Of a DNA stretch of 17,368 nucleotides, positions 1 to 9,152 are shown piece after piece. Position 1 is the stretch's first letter. The number at the start of each line of letters is the position of its first letter. Both the position numbers and the translations under genes were made by a program. Under the pieces are notes generated by a model. It made no database searches, was not told where the DNA came from, and was given only the letters and a program-made list of their open reading frames with translations. The stretch lies in NCBI GenBank assembly GCA_964012725.1, contig CAXGTL010000023.1, positions 1 to 17,368 on the forward strand. Direction: 5' to 3'. Source of the DNA: CAXGTL01 sp964012725. Lineage in GTDB: Archaea > Nanobdellota > Nanobdellia > Woesearchaeales > CAXGTL01.

Positions 1-3000
1 AGTATCTTCGCATTTAACTAAATAATAATAAGAACCTAAAACATAAGAACAATAATGATTATAACAAATATTAACATTTTCATTAACAGCACCGTTACAA
101 ATCTCTGTATAATCAAAACATGCACCAGAGATACATTGACTAGGCTCAACTTTTGCTTGATCACAATAAGTTTGGTAATTACCACTTAGTCCTTCTTTAA
201 TTGCCCATGCAAAATTAACAAACCCTAAACAAGATAATTTAACAGCAGGATCAGATTGTGAATTACATTGTGAAGTCAGTTCACCATACACACTATTAGG
301 TCCAAGTTTGGAACATAATTGGCCAAATTCACCAGCAGATCCAGAACAAGAATCGTCAGTACCTTTCATTTTATTTACCATTGTAATAATGTTTTTACAT
401 AAATTTCTTTTTGCTTCTTGATTTTCTGCGTTATCATTATCAACAATTAAATCACATGAACTATAATCAAGATTAGCAGAATATGCACATACAGCAGACA
501 TTGGTTTTGTTAAACAATTTGCAATGTTTGGCTTAATTACATTAGTAAAATCAACACTAACGCTATGTTTAGTTGAGTCACTTGCATCAATAGCCATCGA
601 AGTTAAACCAACACCATCATAATTAATTGTTTTATCATCATCTACACCAGCAACATCAATTTTACATTCACCAACTCTATTTGATTTTATATTTATATCC
701 ACTACAAGATTATTAACTTCTCCTTGTGGTGATCCTAATATAACATTTATTTTTTTAGTATCTAAATAAAGTTTTAATTCAAATACTTCATCCATTTGAG
801 TACCTAATTCATCTGAAGAATCTGAAGATTTATCACGACAATTGATGTAAGCAATATTTTCATTTGTATCTGTATATTTCTCTTCTAATTCAAAATAGGA
901 TTTTTTCTTCTTTTCTGATCCTCCATAAATCATTTCCTTTGCTCCAGGTTTATTATCCACATTATCAAGATTAGTAACATCCAATTTATTTTTAGAAATC
1001 CAACAATTAGCAGGTTTATCTAATTCAATTGTAATTAAAACTTGACCATTTATTAAACTAGAATCTTCATAATAAATAGTAGTACCTTGTGCAGGTGTTA
1101 CAGAACTTGGATTAATCTCAGGTCCGTTAGGTTGAACTGGATTTGAATCAGGACCAGCAATACAAACATTTTCAACAGCATTTGAACCATCACAAATTCC
1201 ATCATTATCACTATCAGGGTCATTAGGTTTACATCCTAAATCAAAATTACATCCAGAAGAATAAGTTTCAAAACAAACAAATTCATCTTTGTTAAGTAAA
1301 CCATCTCCATCAGTATCAGTTAATGAATCATCCATAGTTGGATTTAAACCAAAATAAATTTCCCATCCATCAAACATTCCATCTCCAACAAATTTATTAC
1401 TATTGTCTTTTTCACTATCTTTTTTCATAGGATGAGTTTTATAATTATTAGAATTTACATAATCATCTTCATTAATATCAATATCACCAGTTATTTCATC
1501 ACCATCTGCTAAACAATCATTATCAGAATCTTTAACATGAGGTCTTGTTATAATTCCAGAATAAATATAATTAGTATTAACTTTTGGATCTATTAAAAAA
1601 TCAAGTTCATCAGGATCTGGTTCATTATCGTTAGGCATAATTTCATTTATATCAGGTATACCATCTCCATCAGTGTCTTGATTAAGTTTAGAAGTTCCAT
1701 AAGAAGCTTCTCCAAAAAATTGATATTCTTCTCCAACAATTTGATAAGCAATATCATAATCATTAACCCATTTTTGATAATTTTCACTAGCATCATAATC
1801 AGCTTTAGAGACTTTTTTATTTTTACCATCTAATAAATGATCTTGGTCACAATCAGGCCAAAGTCTACAGAAATTAGATTCACTATCATCTAAAACTCCA
1901 TCATTATCATCATCATCGTCTACAATTAAAGGTGTTTCCATATCTTCTTCATCAAACTCATTTAAATCAGTATTTGAAACCCAATCTTCATGCAATTCAT
2001 TAGGTTTACCATCATTATCAAAGTCTTTTGAAGCTCCAGGATCATCATCAAAATCATCATAAATATTTAAAACTTTGTCACCATCAGAATCACCATCACA
2101 TACATCACCATAACCATCTCCATTAGTGTCTATTTGGTTTTCAGCATCATTAGGACCATTTGGTTCAAAAATACAATTATCATCTCCATTCTCACTTACA
2201 CTACTTATTTCACATCCTCCTTCAGGGACCCCATATTCACCAAAATCATGACCATTTCCATTATTATCATTATAATCACATACACCATCATTATCATCGT
2301 CAAGATCACAACCATTTGGAACTCCATCATTATCAGCATCACATTCTGAAGGATTTTCACTGCAATCATTTATACAAATTTGTTTTTCATCATCTTCAGA
2401 ATTACCTTGGTAACCAATTGTAATTAATTTAATAGTATGATAACCATGTGCATTTTCTCCATAAGTGTCTAATATGTTTATGATGTCTGTTCTTCCATAA
2501 AGTCTACCATATATTAAATCAGATTCAGGATCAGCATCAAGATCCCAATAATATGATTGTATATTTTCTTCATTATCTAAAGAAGCTTCTAATTTAAGAT
2601 TTTCATTTACTTCAAAGTCAGGTACATTAGATTCATCACCAATTTTAACAGGAGATTTAATATTAGCAACAACACTCCCACTTCCATCAGGATCAGAATC
2701 GTGTAATCTTAGTTTAGCTGTTCCATCATGCCAAATATTGAAATTGGATGGTTCCATTGTAGTTACTAAATAAGAAGGTTTTTCATTTGAAGATTTATCA
2801 ATAATAACAATACAATCAATTCCTTGATATTCATCATTACCATATAATTTTGAACAAACATCAGCATTAAAGTTTTCAAACTTGATTGATAATAAACCAG
2901 AATCAGAACTTTCTAATTCCTCTTTATGACCTAATACATACCTACCACTATTTTTAGCAAAATAAATTGTATTAAAATCATTAACACTATCTAATAAACT

Positions 3001-6000
3001 TAATTCATAATCCTTATCTTTTATTGTATATAAACCAAAAATTCTTCTGATTAAATTAATTACTTTCATAACTGGTTGTTCAATTATACCTAAAAATGTT
3101 TTTTCAGATAAAGGAAGTGAACTTAAACCTTTTGTTCTAGTATAAATTAAAGAACTTGTTTTTTTATTTAAGAAAAGGTGTTTATCAGTTGTTTCATCTA
3201 AACATCCTCCATATTCATCATCAAATTGAACATTTTCACAATTTCCTTGTTCTTGTTCAGGTGTAATCTGCATAAACTTTTCTAATACAGGGTCAACACC
3301 ACCATCATAATCTTTGTTCAATGTTACACCCATGAATATTTTGTCTTGTTCATCAGTAGGATATGTTAAAACACAAAAATTATTCACACTACCAGAATAA
3401 GATAAAAAACTAAGAATATCAAAATTAGGAGCATTTTCTAAAGTATATTGATATTCATTTAAAACATTCTCATAAGTATCACAAAATAAAGCAAAGTTGT
3501 CTTCTTCACCTGCTACATTTACAAGTCTTTCTGCAAGTAATTTAGTTCTTGATATCCAATCACCTTCATCACAATAATGATCTTTCTCCCAGAACCCAGT
3601 ATTAACACATTCTTCTTCATTTGTTAATTGATTATTATACCAACATTTATTTTGAGATAAACAATAACCTCTGCTTAAATTGTCCCACATTTCTTTTTGA
3701 TAAACTTTTGTCCAATCAGATTTTTTAGTTTCTACATCAAAAGCACACACAAACTGATCAAAATCAAGTTCATTTAATCTTTCATCATCTGGAGCCCAAT
3801 CTTTTAAAGCAAATGAAGAAGTAGATTCATCAAAAATTGTTTTACCAAAAGATTTACCAGATAATCCATCTACACATGTAAAACCATCAAAACAAAAATT
3901 ATCAGGACAACAACCATCTTCATAAGAAGTATCAACAACAACAAAATTATCTGTTTCTGCATCAACTCCTGATGCACTTACTTGTTCTGAACCGATTTCA
4001 TCTCCAATATTTATTTTAGAATCAGGGAAAAATATTTTTCTTATATAAAAATCAAACCCATTATCAGGATCAAGTTCAGGAATTGACATTGAAGTATCTC
4101 TATCAGAAGCAAGTATAAATTTACTTAAACTTTGAGAATAAAATTGTTCATTACTCCATCCAGAAGCCATGATAGGATCGTTTTTATAAGAACAGAAAAA
4201 GTCTCCAACAATAGTACAATGTTCTTCAGAGATAATATCATTTGATAATTCAGATGGATTATTAAGATCATCATTTACAACAGGATCTCCACATAAATGA
4301 AACTTAGCATCTGTTCCATAAGTAATTTGAAGAGGAATATTTTCAACACGCACCATTGCATAATCTTCTTCAGATTCAGCATATTTAGCAGAATCTTCAC
4401 CTATTGCATTTTCAGTAGTTCCTTCTACAAGATAAGAATTAAATCCTAGTTCATAAGGATAAATTGTATATTTTTTATTTCCATCCTCTCCAATCCGTGC
4501 ATTTGTAACTGGATAAAAACATTCATCTTTTTTACATAAGTAAGTTTGATCTATACCTTGTTGTTGGCCAAGTATATCATTAACATCAAAATCCAATTTA
4601 AATTTAATATTACTTAATCTTTCCCCTTCTTTAACAGGATTTCCTAACCAACATCCACCATTTGTGTCTGCATAATATTCATTATTGTCTAATGTTTGTT
4701 CATTACCACAACATTGTGTACCTGTCCAACTATAACTAGGAGTATCTGAACAAGCAAAGTCACCTACAAAAAGACCTTTTTCATCTTTTTGATTAACATC
4801 TAAATCATTAATCCAAAATCTTTTTTGTTCATCATCTGAAAATTTATTGGATACACAATACATATTTTTATCTTTAGAATTTTTCTTACTTTCATCAAAT
4901 TTAAGAGAAATTCTATCAATATAAATTATATTATCATAAATAACACCATCATTATCTTGTTTATCTTTTACACCTCTATAAATACTAGCTGTTACATCAC
5001 TTATTTTTGATAAAAAAGTTATGGACTCAACATTTGTTAAACTAAATTCAGGAAATATTGATTTAATACTTCTTTCTCCTTTATTAATAGGAATAACAAT
5101 ATGCATCCATTTATCTAATCCTGGACTATTTACAACATAATCTTTAACATCCAATGTAAGATGACTATTTGATATTCTTTGATCATTACCATTAACTTCT
5201 GCATCTGAATTGGAATTGGAATTATCTTGAACTTTAGTATTAATTCTTAGATTAAGAACATAATTAGTTTTTGTTTTATAAAAAAATTCTAAATAATCAT
5301 ATCTTGAAAAATCAGATATTTGTGCATCTAAATCCTTAATATTCATTTTAATTTCGTAATATTCTCCATCTTCACTGATTATATGTCTTGGATAATCATC
5401 ATACAAAGATTTTAATTTTAATTTAAGAACTTGATTATTAGAAGCACTTATTGAAGAACCTGAATTCATAAGATTTGAGATATATAACCCTCCAACTGGA
5501 ACAACATTTTCACCCATTCTTGTTTTTATTTGTCCAGTATTTAAATTATCAAAATCTTTTAATGTCGTTGACATAGAACCAGCAATTCTTAGTTGTTGTT
5601 TTCTTGCATTATTTCTATCACCACAATAATCAAGGTCAGCTCCACAACATTGAACAAATGTACCATCATCATCATGCTGGTCACACACAAACATTGATGA
5701 TAAATGTTGTTCATCATTTACAAAATTAGTATAGTCAGCAGGATCAGAAGTACAAATTGATCCATCACAACCATTATCAATGTAAACATCACCACTACTA
5801 CAAGGATCATATGCACCAGGGTATTTGTTTCTTGCTATATCTGAACCTGAATCATCAAAAGGATTATCATCACAATCTTCAACACCAATGATGTCTGCAT
5901 CATTACATTGTCTATAATCAGTTCCAGTTATGAACCCATCACCATCAACATCACAACATTCTGGTTGATCAGATTTAGAACATTCACTTCTATATCTTTC

Positions 6001-7197
6001 TTCAATACTTCCAGTAGTTTCAGTACCACCTACATTAACAGCATATCCTGTGATTGCAACAGCATAAGGTGTTAAAAGACCACCACTACTTCCACTACTA
6101 CTTCCACCAGAAGAACCACTACCACTAGTATCACTTTCTCCCAATCCACTTCCTGATAAACTTGATGTAGAAGGCATTGGTAAAAAATCATTTACACTTA
6201 ATTTTTTAGAATTTTCAGGTGCAGCTGCAACAATACTTGCATCACCAGGCATACAAACAAACCAATCTTCATAATTAGACACAGCATTATAAGATATATA
6301 ACCTAATACATTACCTGAATCATCAACACCACTTGGTTTATTAATTTTATAAATTGTTAAAGCATTTTCATTTGCAGGTATCCACCTATAATCAATACTA
6401 TCTGTAGTTTCTTCAGGAAAACAAAGTTTTTGATTAAATATCATACCATCATCTTCACTATTTTCATAATCATTACCACAACATCTACAAGTATCACAAG
6501 CATTGTCAGGTGCATTTTCTAAAAATACTTGACTTTTTTTAGCTAAAACACCAGCAGCAGATAAATCAGGATCAATAACACCTGCACATCTAGATGCATA
6601 TTTTTCAGGAGAATAATCTGGTAATTTACAAGCTATTCTTCCCACATGTTGTGTTTCAGATTCACTCAAACTAAAATCATCACATAATAACATATTTCCA
6701 TCACTATCTGTATAAATATCTTGTTCTGTCTTAGTATAACGAGAAATATCATTTACATTAAAAGATCTTTTCAACATATCCTCCATTCTAGATGGGGATT
6801 CAAAAACAACATAATAATTACCTTGTTTAGAACATTCTGAAACTAAATCATTATAATTTTCTGTTATACTTAAACATGAAATTTCACAAATACCTGAAAG
6901 AGCTTGATTAAGATGACCTGCTTCAGCAATTCTTTCTGCAGAATGTGATTTAGATTCTTTGTATTCTTCAGGTACAAAAGTTTCATAATCATCTATTTCT
7001 AAAAATGGATCATCAGCAATAAAACTTTTTACAATTCTCATAGAACAAGCAGTAGGAGGATATGAACCATCAGGTGCAGTATTTTGAGTAACACCCTTGC
7101 TTGATAAATAAGGAGGAGTTATTGAAAAAGCAGAATAACTAAATAACACAACTATCATAACTAAAAAAATCAATATTATTTTCTGATTATATTTCAC
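1..7197 (-). CDS. Giant secreted cysteine-rich surface protein with Ca2+-binding repeats (3' end outside window)
   Basis: The minus strand is open from a GTG at 7197 to the window edge, giving 2399 codons without a stop; an in-frame TGA lies directly before the GTG. The N-terminus (KIILIFLVMIVVLFSYSAFS, about residues 6-25) is a signal peptide, so the protein is exported. In order I see: Cys-rich segments with CCG/CCGN motifs; a Ser/Gly linker (about residues 341-377); a MopE/dockerin-like segment (about 411-480; CCDVDGDG, DCDDNP, YPGAYDPC, DNGCDG); beta-rich stretches resembling carbohydrate-binding folds (weak); a Cys/Trp-rich part (WISRTKLLAERL near 1220) of a type I associate with DPANN surface proteins; a PKD-like domain (about 1500-1610); acidic TSP3-like repeats (about 1615-2015); and a Cys-rich tail. 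Likely role: cell-surface adhesion or envelope structure. The specific function is unknown. An ATG at codon 14 (7158) would cut the signal peptide, so GTG is preferred. Confidence 0.88.
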   Translation of the reverse strand, partial: MKYNQKIILIFLVMIVVLFSYSAFSITPPYLSSKGVTQNTAPDGSYPPTACSMRIVKSFIADDPFLEIDDYETFVPEEYKESKSHSAERIAEAGHLNQALSGICEISCLSITENYNDLVSECSKQGNYYVVFESPSRMEDMLKRSFNVNDISRYTKTEQDIYTDSDGNMLLCDDFSLSESETQHVGRIACKLPDYSPEKYASRCAGVIDPDLSAAGVLAKKSQVFLENAPDNACDTCRCCGNDYENSEDDGMIFNQKLCFPEETTDSIDYRWIPANENALTIYKINKPSGVDDSGNVLGYISYNAVSNYEDWFVCMPGDASIVAAAPENSKKLSVNDFLPMPSTSSLSGSGLGESDTSGSGSSGGSSSGSSGGLLTPYAVAITGYAVNVGGTETTGSIEERYRSECSKSDQPECCDVDGDGFITGTDYRQCNDADIIGVEDCDDNPFDDSGSDIARNKYPGAYDPCSSGDVYIDNGCDGSICTSDPADYTNFVNDEQHLSSMFVCDQHDDDGTFVQCCGADLDYCGDRNNARKQQLRIAGSMSTTLKDFDNLNTGQIKTRMGENVVPVGGLYISNLMNSGSSISASNNQVLKLKLKSLYDDYPRHIISEDGEYYEIKMNIKDLDAQISDFSRYDYLEFFYKTKTNYVLNLRINTKVQDNSNSNSDAEVNGNDQRISNSHLTLDVKDYVVNSPGLDKWMHIVIPINKGERSIKSIFPEFSLTNVESITFLSKISDVTASIYRGVKDKQDNDGVIYDNIIYIDRISLKFDESKKNSKDKNMYCVSNKFSDDEQKRFWINDLDVNQKDEKGLFVGDFACSDTPSYSWTGTQCCGNEQTLDNNEYYADTNGGCWLGNPVKEGERLSNIKFKLDFDVNDILGQQQGIDQTYLCKKDECFYPVTNARIGEDGNKKYTIYPYELGFNSYLVEGTTENAIGEDSAKYAESEEDYAMVRVENIPLQITYGTDAKFHLCGDPVVNDDLNNPSELSNDIISEEHCTIVGDFFCSYKNDPIMASGWSNEQFYSQSLSKFILASDRDTSMSIPELDPDNGFDFYIRKIFFPDSKINIGDEIGSEQVSASGVDAETDNFVVVDTSYEDGCCPDNFCFDGFTCVDGLSGKSFGKTIFDESTSSFALKDWAPDDERLNELDFDQFVCAFDVETKKSDWTKVYQKEMWDNLSRGYCLSQNKCWYNNQLTNEEECVNTGFWEKDHYCDEGDWISRTKLLAERLVNVAGEEDNFALFCDTYENVLNEYQYTLENAPNFDILSFLSYSGSVNNFCVLTYPTDEQDKIFMGVTLNKDYDGGVDPVLEKFMQITPEQEQGNCENVQFDDEYGGCLDETTDKHLFLNKKTSSLIYTRTKGLSSLPLSEKTFLGIIEQPVMKVINLIRRIFGLYTIKDKDYELSLLDSVNDFNTIYFAKNSGRYVLGHKEELESSDSGLLSIKFENFNADVCSKLYGNDEYQGIDCIVIIDKSSNEKPSYLVTTMEPSNFNIWHDGTAKLRLHDSDPDGSGSVVANIKSPVKIGDESNVPDFEVNENLKLEASLDNEENIQSYYWDLDADPESDLIYGRLYGRTDIINILDTYGENAHGYHTIKLITIGYQGNSEDDEKQICINDCSENPSECDADNDGVPNGCDLDDDNDGVCDYNDNNGNGHDFGEYGVPEGGCEISSVSENGDDNCIFEPNGPNDAENQIDTNGDGYGDVCDGDSDGDKVLNIYDDFDDDPGASKDFDNDGKPNELHEDWVSNTDLNEFDEEDMETPLIVDDDDDNDGVLDDSESNFCRLWPDCDQDHLLDGKNKKVSKADYDASENYQKWVNDYDIAYQIVGEEYQFFGEASYGTSKLNQDTDGDGIPDINEIMPNDNEPDPDELDFLIDPKVNTNYIYSGIITRPHVKDSDNDCLADGDEITGDIDINEDDYVNSNNYKTHPMKKDSEKDNSNKFVGDGMFDGWEIYFGLNPTMDDSLTDTDGDGLLNKDEFVCFETYSSGCNFDLGCKPNDPDSDNDGICDGSNAVENVCIAGPDSNPVQPNGPEINPSSVTPAQGTTIYYEDSSLINGQVLITIELDKPANCWISKNKLDVTNLDNVDNKPGAKEMIYGGSEKKKKSYFELEEKYTDTNENIAYINCRDKSSDSSDELGTQMDEVFELKLYLDTKKINVILGSPQGEVNNLVVDINIKSNRVGECKIDVAGVDDDKTINYDGVGLTSMAIDASDSTKHSVSVDFTNVIKPNIANCLTKPMSAVCAYSANLDYSSCDLIVDNDNAENQEAKRNLCKNIITMVNKMKGTDDSCSGSAGEFGQLCSKLGPNSVYGELTSQCNSQSDPAVKLSCLGFVNFAWAIKEGLSGNYQTYCDQAKVEPSQCISGACFDYTEICNGAVNENVNICYNHYCSYVLGSYYYLVKCEDT
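1150..2360 (-). repeat. Acidic DxDxDG calcium-binding repeat region (TSP3/dockerin-like) inside the giant surface protein
   Basis: Degenerate Asp-rich loops recur in the translated protein: DADNDGVPNGCD, DLDDDNDGVCD, DTNGDGYGDVCDGDSDGD, DFDNDGKPNE, DDDDDNDGVLDD, DTDGDGIPD, DSDNDCLADGDE, DTDGDGLLNKDE and DSDNDGICDG. They are spread over about residues 1615-2015. This is the signature of thrombospondin type 3 or EF-hand-like calcium loops, which stiffen extracellular stalks on binding Ca2+. The repeats are diverged in sequence and uneven in spacing, so this is a domain repeat and not a recent DNA tandem repeat. In antisense they create spurious His- and Ile-rich frames. Confidence 0.8.
5759..5965 (-). 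other. MopE-like / dockerin-like metal-binding segment within the giant surface protein
   Basis: Residues about 411-480 read CCDVDGDGFITGTDYRQCND, then GVEDCDDNP, KYPGAYDPC and DNGCDG. The spacing matches the putative metal-binding motif of MopE-type surface proteins (DCDDxxP, YPGAxExC, DxxCDG), preceded by a dockerin/EF-hand loop. It lies just after a Ser/Gly-rich linker (codons 341-377, about 6068-6177), which separates it from the N-terminal Cys-rich part. Metal identity, Ca2+ or Cu+, cannot be told from the sequence. Confidence 0.6.
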
Positions 7198-7212
7198 TCA
7201 AATACCCCTTTT

Positions 7213-7226
7213 TAATATATATATTA
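7213..7226 (-). promoter_or_regulatory. TATA-like element and purine-rich start region of the giant surface gene
   Basis: An AT palindrome (taatatatatatta) is centred about 23 bp before the GTG start at 7197, close to the spacing of a leaderless archaeal promoter. Between it and the GTG the minus strand reads AAAAAGGGGTATTTGA, which could be a weak Shine-Dalgarno if transcription starts further up, for example from the TTTATGTT-like element near 7244-7252. I cannot decide between these. The 123-bp gap 7198-7320 holds divergent promoters for this gene and for the rSAM operon. Confidence 0.4.
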
Positions 7227-7283
7227 CATTAGTTTACATTAACCAACATAAATATTCACATTTATATATTATTTATAAGAAAT

Positions 7284-7294
7284 CTATATATAAA
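7284..7294 (+). promoter_or_regulatory. TATA box of the radical SAM operon (near-leaderless)
   Basis: The sequence ctatatataaa is centred about 32 bp before the ATG at 7321. With the usual archaeal TATA-to-start distance of about 25 bp, transcription would begin only a few bases before the ATG. No Shine-Dalgarno sequence lies upstream of the ATG, which fits leaderless initiation. A second TATA-like tract at 7261-7268 (tttatata) is an alternative. Confidence 0.5.
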
Positions 7295-7320
7295 GGTTAC
7301 TATTACACATATATATAAAC

Positions 7321-9150
7321 ATGCAAATACTTAATATTAATAATAAATGTAGTAATAATTGTTATAGTTGTGATAATATAGAAAATTATATAAATAATCA
7401 AAATAAACAAATTATAGATTTTCATACACACATTTCTCTAAATAAATTGCCACAAATTTTGTATAAAGAATCTGCCAATATTAATGATTTACAAGATGAA
7501 ATGAAAGAAAACAACATTACGCATTCTGTTATTCTTGCAGATTATACTAAAACAAAAAAGAATCAAATAACAAACAAGAAACTAATAGAATTAACTAAGG
7601 ATATGAAGAATATATTCAGATTTGGTAGTTTGGATATTGTGAATAATTTTGAACAAGGTTTTGATGAATTAAAAAAATTAATAAATGAAAAACAATTACA
7701 AGGTATTAAGCTTTATCCAGGATACCAAGAATTTTATCCTGATGATAATAAGATAAATATCTTATATAACTTTGCTGAATATAAAAATATTCCTATTATG
7801 TTTCATAGTGGTTATCAAGCTTCAAAAAACAAATTATCTGAATATTCACATCCAAGATATATTAATAATGTTGCAAAAAGATTCCCAAAATTAAGAATAA
7901 TAATAGCACATCTTGGATTTCCTTGGCATGAGGAAACCAAAAAAGTAATATTAAGTAATAAAAAAGTATATACAGATATATCTGGTTTGATGATTAGTAT
8001 CAAAAAAACTCCTGAAGAGAAAATAGAAATAATAGCAAAAAAATTAAGAGAATTTATTATAAGTATTAGTAATTTTGAAAAAATACTTTTTGGATCTGAT
8101 TTTCCAATTAGATCTATTGAAGATTCCATAAAAATAGTTGAAAAAATGAACTTCCCACATATTATTAATAGAAAAATTTTATTCCTAAATGCATACAAAG
8201 TTTTATTTGAAAAAACACAAAATCCCTTTTTAAATAAATATTATGATGAAAAAAAAATAAAGAGTATACAAATAGAAACAACGTATGATTGTAATACCAA
8301 CTGCAACTATTGTTATAATAAATTTCTTGATTTTAAAAGAAAAAATGTTCTTAGTTGGGAAAAATTTGTTAAAATAATTAATAAAGCTAAAGAAAGTGAT
8401 ATATTAGAAGTGAATTTCATGGGAGGAGAACCAACTTTATGGCTACATATAGAAGAAGGAGTTAAATTAATAAAAGAAAAAGGATTGTGTTCTATAATAT
8501 TTAGCAATGGGTTAAAAAAATTAAAAAATGTTCCAGACATATTCATAATGCATCTAACTGACAAAACACTTGAAAACAAAGAAAATATTAATTATTATAA
8601 AAAACAACATAATCAAAAGAAGATAAAAGTTTTTATTGCAACCTTTCCAATTTTTGAAAATATGAATGAAAATAAATTACATAAAATAAAAAAAACAATA
8701 ATAAAAGATTTTCAAAGAGTTATAATTAATATAGGATTTCCATACAAAAACACAAAAAAATTAGGAAAATTATTATTTGATACTATAAAATATTTTATAC
8801 AATACAATATCAAAGTAAGAATTGTAAATCCTATTCCTTTATGTATTCTTACACAAGATCAAATAAATTTTCTTAAAAATAATAAAGTTCAATTTGGTGG
8901 TTTTTGTATAGCTGGATTAAGACCGACAATTGAACCTGATGGAGAGACTATAAGACCATGTGAGGGATTACAAATTAAAACAAATCTGAATTTAAATAAA
9001 TTAAAAAATTTTAATGAAATAAAAGAATTATTTATAGAAAAGATTCAAACTACAAGATATAATTTGCCTTTAGAATGCAAAAATTGTAATTATTTTAAAG
9101 ATAAAAAATGCCAAAATGGTTGCTTAGTGAATAGATTTGTACAAAAATAA
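7321..9150 (+). CDS. Amidohydrolase-radical SAM fusion enzyme
   Basis: 609 aa, three visible parts. Residues 1-20 carry an isolated CX3CX2C motif (C10, C14, C17; KCSNNCYSC). Residues about 30-300 are an amidohydrolase-2 type metal-dependent TIM barrel: DFHTH (H35, H37), GIKLYPGYQ (K130), FHSGYQ (H162), IAHLGFPW (H197) and GSDFP (D260), the expected metal-binding and catalytic positions. Residues about 312-609 are a radical SAM domain: C324, C328, C331 (CNTNCNYC), GGEP at 368-371, and a Cys-rich tail (C529, C547, C586, C589, C597, C601) like a SPASM or twitch auxiliary-cluster region. First gene of a three-gene operon; the next ATG follows 2 bp after its stop. The fusion suggests one polypeptide combining hydrolysis or decarboxylation with radical chemistry; the substrate is unknown. 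The first 20 residues match the start of the next protein, so the amidohydrolase may have replaced an N-terminal rSAM domain. Confidence 0.88.
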   Translation: MQILNINNKCSNNCYSCDNIENYINNQNKQIIDFHTHISLNKLPQILYKESANINDLQDEMKENNITHSVILADYTKTKKNQITNKKLIELTKDMKNIFRFGSLDIVNNFEQGFDELKKLINEKQLQGIKLYPGYQEFYPDDNKINILYNFAEYKNIPIMFHSGYQASKNKLSEYSHPRYINNVAKRFPKLRIIIAHLGFPWHEETKKVILSNKKVYTDISGLMISIKKTPEEKIEIIAKKLREFIISISNFEKILFGSDFPIRSIEDSIKIVEKMNFPHIINRKILFLNAYKVLFEKTQNPFLNKYYDEKKIKSIQIETTYDCNTNCNYCYNKFLDFKRKNVLSWEKFVKIINKAKESDILEVNFMGGEPTLWLHIEEGVKLIKEKGLCSIIFSNGLKKLKNVPDIFIMHLTDKTLENKENINYYKKQHNQKKIKVFIATFPIFENMNENKLHKIKKTIIKDFQRVIINIGFPYKNTKKLGKLLFDTIKYFIQYNIKVRIVNPIPLCILTQDQINFLKNNKVQFGGFCIAGLRPTIEPDGETIRPCEGLQIKTNLNLNKLKNFNEIKELFIEKIQTTRYNLPLECKNCNYFKDKKCQNGCLVNRFVQK

Positions 9151-9152
9151 AA

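Noticed and set aside
1647..1829. 60-codon minus-strand frame
   Set aside because: Same strand but a different frame from the giant gene; low-complexity Met/Ile/Leu/Lys composition and no start signals.
2134..2423. Two plus-strand frames, one strikingly His-rich
   Set aside because: They lie antisense to the Asp-rich calcium repeats of the giant minus-strand gene; the antisense of GAT/GAC-rich codons gives His and Ile runs. No promoter or Shine-Dalgarno, and the minus frame is clearly the coding one.
7815..8579. Two minus-strand frames across the amidohydrolase-rSAM gene
   Set aside because: Antisense shadows of a gene with clear domain motifs; no supporting signals.
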